A stretch of 64,000 nt of DNA from JACPYM01 sp963699175 (lineage in GTDB: Bacteria > Acidobacteriota > Blastocatellia > RBC074): the NCBI GenBank assembly GCA_963699175.1, contig OY969418.1:3162001-3226000 (forward strand), read 5' to 3'. A program made the position numbers and the translations under genes. The notes under the pieces were generated by a model, which was not told the DNA's origin, did not search any database, and saw only the letters and a list, made by a program, of their open reading frames with translations. This document shows, one piece after another, positions 48,285 through 57,651 of the stretch. Each line of letters begins with the position of its first letter. Within the stretch, counting starts at the first letter, position 1.

Positions 48285-50021
48285 ATGAAATACTGCCTAA
48301 AGTGCCAACGCTCTTACGCAGCGACCCAAACTCTCTGTGCCCACGACGGCGGATTGCTTTCGTTGAAAGATCCGTACAGCTTGACGGGGCGCATCATCAA
48401 CGACAGATACCTGATCGAATCGTTAATCGCTGTCGGCGGTATGAGCGCGGTCTATAGCGCCCGCCAGATTGGTGTCGAACGCCGCGTCGCCTTCAAAATT
48501 CTACTGCCGCATCTGGCGCTGCAAAATCACAACATGCACAGCCTCTTCGAGCGGGAGGCTCGCACCGCCGGACGGCTCACGCACGAAAACATCGCCACCG
48601 TACACGACGCCGGGCGCACTAACGACGGCATCTCTTACATCGCGATGGAGTGGTTGGAAGGTAAGACGCTGGAGAACGAACTCAGCGAGTGTGCGCAATT
48701 CAGCTTCCAGCGCATCGCTTATCTCTTGCGCCAGATCGCCGCCGCGCTCGACTCTGCGCACACACACAACGTCATTCACCGCGACCTCAAGCCGAGCAAC
48801 ATCATGATCGTCGCGCGGCCTGACGGGCGCGACTTGGTCAAAGTGCTCGATTTTGGCCTGGCCAAAATCACCAATGAGAGCACGCAACTCGAAGTCTCTT
48901 CCGCGCTCGGCACGCCGCACTACGCCAGCCCCGAACAATTCCGCATCGGTGAAGAGATTGATGGCAGGTCAGACATCTACTCGCTCGGTGTGATGATCTA
49001 TCGCCTGCTCACAGGCCAAATGCCGTTTGAGGCCGCCAGCGTGCACGAATTGATTCGCATGCACTTGTTGGAATCTCCCCCACCGCTGCGCGCCTTGCGT
49101 CCCGATGCGTCGCTGGAACTCGAATACCTGGTCAGCCGCATGCTGGCCAAGACACCGCATTACCGTCCGGCCAGCGGCGCAGAAGCCGCGGAGGCTTATG
49201 AGCAGGCCATACAGATGCTCCCAGGTTCGGAACGCCAAACCGTCAGCCACAAGCGCAACAGCGACAGCCTCGCGCCAAACTTGGCCGATGGCAGCAGAGG
49301 GTCTTATGCGAATGGCTACAGCAATGGCTATGACAGCAGACAAACCAGTCCGCTGCCCGCTGCGCCGCCAGTCATTGGCGCTACCAGCTTCGCCAATTCG
49401 CTCTCTATTCCTGGTGGGCAACCCAACGGACAACCTGCTGGGCGTGGTGGCAGGGCCGGGCTGTCACACAGCGATATCGGCGAGAAGCCAGTCGTGTTAC
49501 CGGTTGCGCCGTCGCCTGTCAATTATGAAGAGAAGCCCGCAGACTCGCCTTCGGGAAATCACAGCCAAGCCGCGCGCACGCGGGGCGCGACTTTCGTTTC
49601 GGTCAGTGCTGGCAGCCCGCAAAATATGCCGAAGAGAGTGACGGGCTCGCTCTCACCGCCTGCTCCCGTCAAGAGTCCTGCCGTGACCGACGCTACCGAG
49701 CTGCAGAAACCTCCCCCACTTATCAAAATGCAAGTAGCGGACTCGCGGAAACTTATTCTGTGGCTGATCGCCGCAGCGTTGATCGGCAGCGCTGTCTTCT
49801 ACTTCTTTTACAACCGGCAACACAAGCTGCTCGCGAAAGATACTGCTTTGGTCACCAGACATTTCGAGCTGACCGGTAACGAAGTCTACGACCAAACGCG
49901 CATGCCCGCCCTGGCCCTACAACTCGCGCAAGCGCCAGTAGTTTATGCGCTGTGCCGTCCGAACGCAGTTTTGTTTTTGCCGGTGCCAGATCTGGCCAAA
50001 AAAGAATTCACCGCGTCGTAA
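48285..50021 (+). CDS. Membrane Ser/Thr kinase, zinc ribbon, sensor domain lost
   Basis: A 578-residue paralog. It has the zinc-ribbon start (CLKCQRSYAAT, CAHDGG), an intact kinase (LIAVGGMSAVYSARQ, VIHRDLKPSNIMI, LDFGLAK), a long Pro/Ser-rich linker and one TM segment (LILWLIAAALIGSAVFYFFY, about 491-510). After the TM only ~55 residues remain, ending in PVPDLAKKEFTAS; they match just the first strands of the extracytoplasmic domain of the first kinase (KDTALVTRHFELTGNEVYDQ versus KDMVLVIDFINNTGEEVFD). The TPR sensor is absent. The cytoplasmic kinase should work but may be uncoupled from the outside signal. GGAGGTGAAA precedes the ATG at 48285. Confidence 0.87.
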   Translation: MKYCLKCQRSYAATQTLCAHDGGLLSLKDPYSLTGRIINDRYLIESLIAVGGMSAVYSARQIGVERRVAFKILLPHLALQNHNMHSLFEREARTAGRLTHENIATVHDAGRTNDGISYIAMEWLEGKTLENELSECAQFSFQRIAYLLRQIAAALDSAHTHNVIHRDLKPSNIMIVARPDGRDLVKVLDFGLAKITNESTQLEVSSALGTPHYASPEQFRIGEEIDGRSDIYSLGVMIYRLLTGQMPFEAASVHELIRMHLLESPPPLRALRPDASLELEYLVSRMLAKTPHYRPASGAEAAEAYEQAIQMLPGSERQTVSHKRNSDSLAPNLADGSRGSYANGYSNGYDSRQTSPLPAAPPVIGATSFANSLSIPGGQPNGQPAGRGGRAGLSHSDIGEKPVVLPVAPSPVNYEEKPADSPSGNHSQAARTRGATFVSVSAGSPQNMPKRVTGSLSPPAPVKSPAVTDATELQKPPPLIKMQVADSRKLILWLIAAALIGSAVFYFFYNRQHKLLAKDTALVTRHFELTGNEVYDQTRMPALALQLAQAPVVYALCRPNAVLFLPVPDLAKKEFTAS

Positions 50022-50151
50022 TATTGATTGACTGGCCTGCGCCAATACCTAGCGCAGAGCCAAAGCGAGGCGCTTAATGTCTCTCTGCTCGCCGTGAAAG
50101 TCCGTCTCAGAATCGGTTGCCTACGCTTCGATTCAGTTTGTGGAGGTCAAG

Positions 50152-51453
50152 ATGAAATATTGCATGAAGTGTCGGCGCTCCTATGCCCCGTCATATAGCT
50201 TTTGCCTGAATGATGGTGAGCCGCTCATGCTCAAAGACCTGTATGGTCTGACGGGCCGGCTGATTGCCAGTAAATATCAAATCGAAGCTCTGACCGCTAT
50301 TGGCGGTATGAGCGCCGTTTACCGCGCTCATCACATCGGAATCAAACGTCAGGTGGCGTTCAAAATCCTGCTGCCCAATATCGCCGTCAACAACAGTCAG
50401 ATGCTCACCCTGTTTGAGCGCGAGGCGCAACTGGCCGGACGGCTCATGCACGAAAACATCGCCACCATCCACGACGCGGGCCAGACCGAAGACCAGATTG
50501 CCTACATCGTGATGGAATGGTTGGAAGGCAACACGCTCGAATCCGAGATGCAACCGAAACACGGCATGAGCTATCAACGCATCACCTATTTGTTAAACCA
50601 GATCGCTGCCGCGCTCGATGCCGCCCACGAACAGAAGATCATCCACCGCGACCTCAAGCCAAATAACATCATGATCAACACGCGACCAGACGGCCGCGAG
50701 TGGGTCAAGGTCTTCGACTTCGGCCTGGCCAAAGTCATCAGCGAGAGCACCGACATCATGGTCTCTTCGGCCCTCGGCACGCCGCATTACGCCAGCCCCG
50801 AACAGTTCCGCACGGGTGAAGAAATCAGCGGCTGCGCCGACATTTATGCCTTGGGTGTAATCCTCTATCGCGCGCTGACAGGCCGCTTCCCTTTCAACGG
50901 CGCGAACGTCCACGAACTGATTCGCGCGCATCTGCTGGACACGCCACCGCCGCTGACCAAATATCGGCCCAATGTGCCAGCCGAAGTCGAAAACCTGATC
51001 AACCGCATGCTGGCCAAAACGCCGCATTACCGGCCCGCCCGCGCGACGGAAGCCGCGAGCCTCTTTGAACAGGCCGTCCGCGACTTGCCGGATTTCACCC
51101 ATGACGGCGCGAGTAACATGGCGCCACAGACGCACGCCGCTGGTGGCCATCCAATCAACACAACCAGCCAGGCGTTTACGCCCGTGCCCGGCTGGTCGCA
51201 CTCCGGCCATCACAGCCCGCTCTCTCACAGTCTCCATACTCCCAGTACTCCGACAAGTATTTCGGGAGAGATCAGGCAGTTTAACCAGACGCCGACCTCG
51301 TTCCACACGAATACGCCGATAGGCATGCAGTCGGCCATCCCCAATTCGGGCGGCTACACCACAACTTCCGTAGCATTCAACCCGACCTCGACCAACACTT
51401 CGCCCAATCTGCAAACGTCGCACTTTACCCAGTCTGGCCCGATCCCCAAATAG
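50152..51453 (+). CDS. Ser/Thr kinase, N-terminal part of a split gene
   Basis: A 433-residue kinase with zinc-ribbon start (CMKCRRSYAPS, CLNDGE), LTAIGGMSAVYRAHH, IIHRDLKPNNIMI and FDFGLAK, followed by a Thr/Pro/Ser-rich linker that ends at a stop before any TM segment. The next frame (51474) carries the missing TM and sensor. The two together span 3230 bases, one short of a multiple of three, and match the first kinase end to end, so one base was lost in the linker. As written, this product would be a soluble kinase. GGAGGTCAAG precedes the ATG at 50152. Confidence 0.85.
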   Translation: MKYCMKCRRSYAPSYSFCLNDGEPLMLKDLYGLTGRLIASKYQIEALTAIGGMSAVYRAHHIGIKRQVAFKILLPNIAVNNSQMLTLFEREAQLAGRLMHENIATIHDAGQTEDQIAYIVMEWLEGNTLESEMQPKHGMSYQRITYLLNQIAAALDAAHEQKIIHRDLKPNNIMINTRPDGREWVKVFDFGLAKVISESTDIMVSSALGTPHYASPEQFRTGEEISGCADIYALGVILYRALTGRFPFNGANVHELIRAHLLDTPPPLTKYRPNVPAEVENLINRMLAKTPHYRPARATEAASLFEQAVRDLPDFTHDGASNMAPQTHAAGGHPINTTSQAFTPVPGWSHSGHHSPLSHSLHTPSTPTSISGEIRQFNQTPTSFHTNTPIGMQSAIPNSGGYTTTSVAFNPTSTNTSPNLQTSHFTQSGPIPK

Positions 51454-53381
51454 CCCGCTGGAAAAATCGCAAGATGTGGTGGGGCATCGTCGTGGCTGTT
51501 CTGCTGCTCACTACCATCTCAGGTTATTTCGTTACCCGCCACGTGTTCAAGCTGAGCGAGCGGGATACGATTCTGCTGGCCGACTTCGTCAACGCCACGG
51601 GCGACGATGTGTTTGATCGCACGCTCAAACAAGCGCTCTCGGTGCAACTGTCGCAATCGCCTTTCTTGAATCTGCTCCCCGAAGAAAAGATTCGTGAGAC
51701 GCTGCGCTTTATGAATCGCAAACCCGATGAGCGCGTCACCCGCGAGATCGCCCGCGAGATTTCGTTGCGCCAGGGATTGAAAGCAACCATTCTCGGCCAA
51801 ATTGACAAGCTCGACCGCCACTATTCAATCACGCTCGAAGCGATCAATAGCCAGACCGGCGAAGCGCTCGCACGCACACTGGCCGAAGCCGACAATAAGG
51901 ATCAAGTCTTGAAAGCCTTGGACAAAGCCTCCAACGAATTGCGCAGCGCACTGGGCGAATCGCTCGGCTCAATTCAAAAGTTCAACGCGCCCGTTGACCA
52001 GGCCACCACCTCCTCACTCGAAGCCCTCAAGGCCTACTCGCTCGGACGCGACCAGTACGGCTTGCGCGACAACTACACCGAAGGCATTGCGCTCTACAAA
52101 CGCGCCACTGAACTCGATCCGAACTTCGCGCTCGCTTACAACGGCCTCGGCGTGGTCTACATGAACATCGGTCAAGCCGAGCCGAGCGTGGAGAATGCCG
52201 AGAAAGCCTACAAGCTGCGCGACCGCGTCAGCGAACGTGAACGACTGGCGATCACCTCCTTCTACTACCTAATCGGCGGCGAAGTCGAAAAAGCTATCGA
52301 GACTTATCGCCTGACTGTGCAGACCTATCCGCGCCAGGTCTCGCCGCACGTCAACCTGTCGGTCTGTTTCAATCGTCTCGGCCAACTCGAAGCCGCTTAC
52401 TCCGAAGTGCGGGAGGCGATCAAAATTGATCCGAGCAACGGCACGGCCTATCAAAACGGCGCCGACCTGCTGGTGCGCCTCGGTCGCTACGACGAGGCGT
52501 TGCAACTCATCAACGAAGCGCAGAGCAAAAAGCTCGACCGGCTGGGTTATCACACGACGCTTTACCAAATCGGCCTTATCAAAGGCGACCAAGCGCTGAT
52601 GAACAAACAGGTCGAATGGACCAAGGGTAAGACGGATGAGTTTCGCGGTTACGAATGGCAGGCACAGACTGCCGCGTTCGGTGGCAAGCTGCGCGAGGCG
52701 GACGAATTGATGCGGCGCACATTGGAGGTCACCAAACAGCGCAATCTGACCGAGATCAGCGCCGCGCTGATGATGAACCATGCGCTGCGCCTGGCCCTGG
52801 TAGGTAAGACCAGCAATGCGCAGGCGCTCTTGAATGAGGCCGCCAAGCTTTCACCCAACAGTTTTGCCCTCTACTCGGTCAGCAAAGCTGCGCCCTTCGG
52901 TCCGTTGATGCTCGCCTTGAGCGGCGACGTGCAACGTGCCGAAGCCTTCGATGACGAGATGGTGCGCCGCCAGCCGCGCAACACGCTGGCCAATGCTATC
53001 TGGTTGCCGTTGAGCCGCGCAGCCAGCGAATTGCACGGGCGCCATCCGACCAAGGCGCTCGAACTGCTACACCCGGTCAGCCACTACGAAAGCGGCGCAT
53101 TCTTCTACCCAGCCTGGCTGCGTGGTCAAGCCTACTTGCAATTGAAAAAAGGAACGGAAGCTGCCGCCGAGTTTGAAAAGATTCTCGCGCATCGTGGCTA
53201 CGAGCCGAGTTCGCTGCTCTATCCGCTGGCCGAATTACAACTGGCGCGCGCGCTGGCGCTGGCCGGCGACAAGCCAAAGAGCCGCGAGCATTACACTAAG
53301 TTCCTCGCGTCGTGGAAAGATGCTGATGCAGATCTGCCAGTGTTGAACACGGCCAAGAAAGAGTACGTCAAGTTGAAGTGA
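51429..53381 (+). pseudogene. TM and TPR sensor half of the split kinase
   Basis: Second half of the third kinase, in another frame. It is open upstream of the apparent ATG at 51474 and reads PQIARWKNRKMWWGIVVAVL, a basic juxtamembrane stretch followed by the TM segment, exactly where the first kinase has RRQVITVSALIS. The rest (SERDTILLADFVNATGDDVF, then TPRs such as LDPNFALAYNGLGVVYMNIG) aligns with kinase 1. Translation could restart at the ATG 51474 but no ribosome site is visible, so an active split receptor is unlikely unless frameshifting or a sequencing error explains the break. Confidence 0.8.
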
Positions 53382-53402
53382 TCCTCCCCCCACCAACGAC
53401 AA

Positions 53403-53446
53403 AGCGGAGGCAGCGTTTCGCATGAGTTCGCTGCCTCCGCTCTTGT
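53403..53446 (+). terminator. Likely terminator after the kinase cluster
   Basis: AGCGGAGGCAGCG pairs perfectly with CGCTGCCTCCGCT, with a 13-base loop, followed by a T-rich CTTGTATTTCTT. It lies about 20 bases after the stop of the third kinase. Confidence 0.75.
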
Positions 53447-53582
53447 ATTTCTTCAAACCTCGCCTGTAGGTAGTTTATGACCTCAGACATTGGTGGTGAG
53501 TTGGACTTTCCAGACTGAACAGCTAGGGAGAGTTAGGTCGCCCGAATAGCAGCGATTGCCTATTGCACCTGGGCGTTGTGTC

Positions 53583-54050
53583 CTAATTATCACTTTGACC
53601 ACAACTGCAATTTTCACCTGAAAAGCCACCCGGATCTCCTCTGGGATCACGAGTACCAGGGCATGCCACCGGACAACCGTTCTGAGAGATCATCAAGACT
53701 TGCCGCTGATCCCAATTCGCCGGCATGGCCCTCCACACTCCATTGACCCGGTATTGCACCGCCCAGAATCTGACTTTCGTGTCGCCGCTCCACATGGACG
53801 CGGAAACCTTTTGAATCACCAACTGTCTCCAGGCGGGTGATGCCATGCTAATCAACTCCGAGACGGTGGCAGTCGCTCCTCCAGTCACAGCATCGGCTGG
53901 CTCTATGATCAGCTTGATTGTATCAATGCTTGCTGGCATCGGAATGGCAGATGACGCAGCAGCACTGATAGAGAGGTTCGCCATTATCCACGCAGTGGCA
54001 CAAAGCATCGTCAAACTACACGCGATCAAGAAACTATTCTTGGTCCTCAT
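53583..54050 (-). CDS. Small exported protein, unknown function
   Basis: A 155-residue protein with a signal peptide (SFLIACSLTMLCATAWIMAN, cleavage near residue 31). The mature part has a conserved-looking core, VRFWAVQYRVNGVWRAMPAN, and a C-terminal stretch with four cysteines (GCPVACPG, ENCSCG) near Gly/Asp residues. GGAGG lies before the ATG at 54050. It resembles no family I recognise. It lies alone between the kinase cluster and the CHAT gene. Confidence 0.7.
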   Translation of the reverse strand: MRTKNSFLIACSLTMLCATAWIMANLSISAAASSAIPMPASIDTIKLIIEPADAVTGGATATVSELISMASPAWRQLVIQKVSASMWSGDTKVRFWAVQYRVNGVWRAMPANWDQRQVLMISQNGCPVACPGTRDPRGDPGGFSGENCSCGQSDN

Positions 54051-54578
54051 TTTTATAAGCCTCCTTGCAAGGCTGAAACCTTGCAGTCGTTACAGGGATT
54101 CTAAGTGTCTGGCCTACCAGGGATTAACTTCGGAGACCAACATCTTGTGGATGACTTGCAAATTCTCTCTACCAACGACTGCGCACTAGATCGCGAGTAG
54201 CAGCTATTTGCAGCACATGATCTTCTTTAATTTTTGCGATAAAGATTGCTCTCACCTATCCTTGATGCGACTTCCAGAGAGCGGCACACGAGTCGGAGCT
54301 ACTGGTAAGTCCCTGCCTGAGAAGATTGTGCTGAGCTTTTATGGAAGCTTTATCAAACCCTTCGCCCGTTCGAGCTAAGAAGGTGTGGGAACCGCCGCGA
54401 TATTGCACAGCTCGTAAAAAAAGTTCGGTATGGCCTCAACTTTTGACGAAGAATCCTCGCAGGACGGGGAATCTTGTGTCTTGATTAAAGACAAGGCATG
54501 ATTAGCCCGCTTCCTCCCCACTGTTTGGTTGTTCCTATTGCTGCTCTGCGGCGGAAAACATTATAAGAAGGTATTCGT
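54051..54578. promoter_or_regulatory. Long control region upstream of the CHAT protease gene
   Basis: About 530 bases without a convincing gene, between the small exported protein (minus) and the CHAT gene (plus). A short palindrome CTTGTGTCTTGATTAAAGAC...AAG near 54472-54497 is the only structured element I see; it could be an operator or a small hairpin. AGAAGGTATTCGT precedes the CHAT ATG. No certain promoter. Confidence 0.35.
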
Positions 54579-57500
54579 ATGCGCCCCTACATCCGACATG
54601 GCTGTCTGTCTGTTTACAACTTTCTTTTGTTTGGCTTGGCGCTCCTCGGGACCACCACGATTTCTCTTTGGGCAGTAGATGGAGTCTGGGGGCAAACCGA
54701 AGAACAGCAAGCTGTGCGGGACATCGCCGAAAAGTTTTGTTCAGCTTATCAGCAAAAAGATCTGGAGGGTTTGCGCGCACTGTGGAGTGCGCGCGCGCCG
54801 GACTTGGCCGCCACCCAGCAGGCTTTTCAACAGACCTTCACTGCAACCGGTCTCAGCAAAATCCCCACGCCGATGATTGGCCAGCTCAAGTTGGAAAACG
54901 AAAAAGCCCAGGTGCGGTTGGTCTTTGAGCCAACCATAGAAGCCAAGCCGGGTGCGACGACGCCCACGGGTAAGACCTACTGGAATTTGCATCTCGTCAA
55001 GGAGGGCGCGAGCTGGAAGGTCTGGCGTTACGTCGCGGCGGAAGCTGACCTCGCGGCCACACTGCTGGCCACGACTTCCCCGGAGGCCCGCCGCGCCTTG
55101 CTGGAAACCGAGAAAGAATTGGTGACCAACACCCTCTGCCAAGCCTTGCTGGCACAAGCGCGGCCACTCTTCGCGCGCGGTGATTATCTACCGGCTTTCC
55201 GTGCTTACGAACAGGTACAGCAGCTTGCCGAACAACTTGGCGATAAAGCGGATTTGGTGGTGGCCTTGCGCGGCACGGGGAATGTTTATTACCAGCAGAG
55301 CAACCTGACCCAGGCGCAGGCTTATTACCAACGCAGCTTGAAATTAGCGGAAGAGATTCGTGACCAGGAAGGCATCCTGAACGCCGCCAATAATCTAGGC
55401 AACATCAATTACAGTCAGGGTGATTACCGCAAAGCCTTGGCGTATTACCAGCAGAGCAAGCGGCTGGCCGAAGAGCGCAAAGACGTTGGTGGGCTGGCAC
55501 GCGCGCTCAACAACATCGGCGGCATCTACCTCTTGCAGGCCAACTACCCGCTCGCCTTAGAAACACAACGGCTGACCTTGAAGCTGGCGCAAGAACTGGG
55601 CGATCTGGGGCTACTCTCGCAAGCCCTCAACAACCTTGGGCTGACGCACCTGGGGCTAAATGAATATAACGAAGCGCTCGCTTCGTTCCAGCAAGCGCTG
55701 AAGCTGGTTGAAGAGAAAGGCTTCAAACCGGCAATGATTCTCGCACTCAACAATCTCGCGGTCGTGTACGAAGCCCAGGGACAATACCAACTGGCCGAAG
55801 ATTGCTACCGGCGCAGCAGGCAACTGGCCGAGGCGTTGGGAAATAAAGAAGCGCTGGCTTTTCTCTTGAGCAATCTCGGCAACACCCGCCGCCTACAGGG
55901 CGATTATCGCCAGGCAGTGGAATTGACGGAGCGCGCCATTACGCTCGCCAAACAGATCGGCAATCTAGAGGTTTTGAGTAAGGCGAGCACCCGAGCCGGC
56001 AAAGCGCTGCTGGCGCTCGCCCAGCCTGAACAAGCCGAGCAAGCTTTCACCACCGCCATCAACGCCGTCGAGCAATTACGCGCGCAAGCCAGCGGCGGTG
56101 AACAGGATCGGCAGCGTTTTCTAGAAACGCGCATCGCACCTTATTACTGCATGATTGACCTGCTCGTCACACGGGGTCAGGTGATGGATGCACTCGCCTA
56201 TGCCCAGCGCGCCAAGGGCCGTGTCTTGCTTGATGTCTTGCAAGGCGGGAAAGCGGATGTCGCCAAAGCCATGACTGTGGCAGAAGCGGAGCAAGAGCAG
56301 CGGTTCAAGCGCGGGCTGGCGACGCTCAACACGCTGATTTATCGGGAACGGCTACAGACTCAACCAAATGAAACCCGCTTAGGCGAGTTGAATGCCCAGT
56401 TGGAGAAGTTGCGCTTGGAGCAGGAAGCGTTTCAAACCGGCTTGTACTCGGCTCATCCGGAATTGAAGCTGCAACGTGGTGAGCTTCGTCCGCTCAGCCC
56501 GGGTGAAATCAGTGACCTGCTGCCCGACCCGCAAACAGCCATTCTGGAATATGTCGTCACCGAGGAGCAGACCTACCTCTTCGTTATTACGCGAGCAGCG
56601 CCAAATTCAGTAGGGGCTTCTCCCCCGTCGGCCTCCGCGCAGGTCTATCCGCTTAACCTTACCCGCAATGAGATCACCGCTTTGGCGGAACGCTTTCGCC
56701 GAAGAATTGCCAATCGCTCTTTTGACTTCGGCGAATTGGCTGGCGAACTGTATCGCCGGCTGCTCCAACCGGCGCACCGCCAATTATTGAACAAGCAAGC
56801 GTTGATCATCATTCCCGACGGCAGTTTGTGGCAGTTGCCCTTCCAAGCCTTACAGGCCACTGGCGGGCGTTATTTGATTGAAGATTACGCGCTAGCATAC
56901 GCGCCGTCATTGCCAGTCTTACACGCAATGTTCAAACACAAAGCGGCAAGAGGTCAGCTTTCCAATCGTGCGCCTTCATTGCTTGCTCTCGGCAATCCAT
57001 TGCTCGGCGCGCAAGGCACGGCGCAAACGGAAACAATGCTGCTTGGCGATCAGGCTACGCCTTTGCTGGAAACGGAGCGACAAATCAACGCACTCAAACA
57101 GCTCTACGGCAAAACACGTAGTAAAGTCCTGCTCGGCGCAGCAGCACGCGAGGATCTGCTCAAGGCCGAGGCCGCGCGCTATCGCGTCCTTCACCTCGCG
57201 ACCCACGGCATTCTCAACGATGCCAGCCCGATGTATTCCCATCTGCTGCTCAGCCAAGTACCCGACCAGCAAGGCGAAGACGGGCTGTTAGAAGCCTGGG
57301 AAATCATACGCTTGAATTTGCAAGCCGAGTTAGTGGTGCTCTCGGCTTGTGAAACGGCACGCGGTCGCGTCGGTTTGGGAGAAGGAATCATCGGCCTAAC
57401 CTGGGCGTTCTTCATCGCCGGGTCTCCTTCCAATGTGGTGAGCCAGTGGAAGGTAGAATCGAATAGTACGTCCGATTTGATGCTGGAATTCCATCGCCGC

Positions 57501-57647
57501 TTGTGGCCAAGACCTGGCACAGCAAAGTCTGTTGCACTCAGCAAAGCCGAGGCGCTCCGGCAGGCCTCGCTGGCCGTGTTGCGCAATCCGCGTTATCGGC
57601 ATCCGTTTTACTGGGCTGGCTTCGTACTTATCGGGGATGGCCGTTGA
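54579..57647 (+). CDS. TPR-CHAT caspase-like protease
   Basis: A 1022-residue protein with a signal anchor or signal peptide (residues ~13-35), then a small alpha/beta domain (VRDIAEKFCSAYQQKDLEGL, resembling NTF2/SnoaL folds), a run of TPRs (about residues 180-500, for example ALRGTGNVYYQQSNLTQAQA) and a C-terminal CHAT domain. The catalytic dyad is present: His876 in LHLATHGILND and Cys924 in VVLSACETARG, plus the usual ending HPFYWAGFVLIG. CHAT enzymes are caspase-like peptidases activated through partner binding to TPRs. The membrane anti-sigma-like gene and sigma gene lie tail-to-tail downstream, which suggests a substrate. Confidence 0.92.
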   Translation: MRPYIRHGCLSVYNFLLFGLALLGTTTISLWAVDGVWGQTEEQQAVRDIAEKFCSAYQQKDLEGLRALWSARAPDLAATQQAFQQTFTATGLSKIPTPMIGQLKLENEKAQVRLVFEPTIEAKPGATTPTGKTYWNLHLVKEGASWKVWRYVAAEADLAATLLATTSPEARRALLETEKELVTNTLCQALLAQARPLFARGDYLPAFRAYEQVQQLAEQLGDKADLVVALRGTGNVYYQQSNLTQAQAYYQRSLKLAEEIRDQEGILNAANNLGNINYSQGDYRKALAYYQQSKRLAEERKDVGGLARALNNIGGIYLLQANYPLALETQRLTLKLAQELGDLGLLSQALNNLGLTHLGLNEYNEALASFQQALKLVEEKGFKPAMILALNNLAVVYEAQGQYQLAEDCYRRSRQLAEALGNKEALAFLLSNLGNTRRLQGDYRQAVELTERAITLAKQIGNLEVLSKASTRAGKALLALAQPEQAEQAFTTAINAVEQLRAQASGGEQDRQRFLETRIAPYYCMIDLLVTRGQVMDALAYAQRAKGRVLLDVLQGGKADVAKAMTVAEAEQEQRFKRGLATLNTLIYRERLQTQPNETRLGELNAQLEKLRLEQEAFQTGLYSAHPELKLQRGELRPLSPGEISDLLPDPQTAILEYVVTEEQTYLFVITRAAPNSVGASPPSASAQVYPLNLTRNEITALAERFRRRIANRSFDFGELAGELYRRLLQPAHRQLLNKQALIIIPDGSLWQLPFQALQATGGRYLIEDYALAYAPSLPVLHAMFKHKAARGQLSNRAPSLLALGNPLLGAQGTAQTETMLLGDQATPLLETERQINALKQLYGKTRSKVLLGAAAREDLLKAEAARYRVLHLATHGILNDASPMYSHLLLSQVPDQQGEDGLLEAWEIIRLNLQAELVVLSACETARGRVGLGEGIIGLTWAFFIAGSPSNVVSQWKVESNSTSDLMLEFHRRLWPRPGTAKSVALSKAEALRQASLAVLRNPRYRHPFYWAGFVLIGDGR

Positions 57648-57651
57648 GAAT

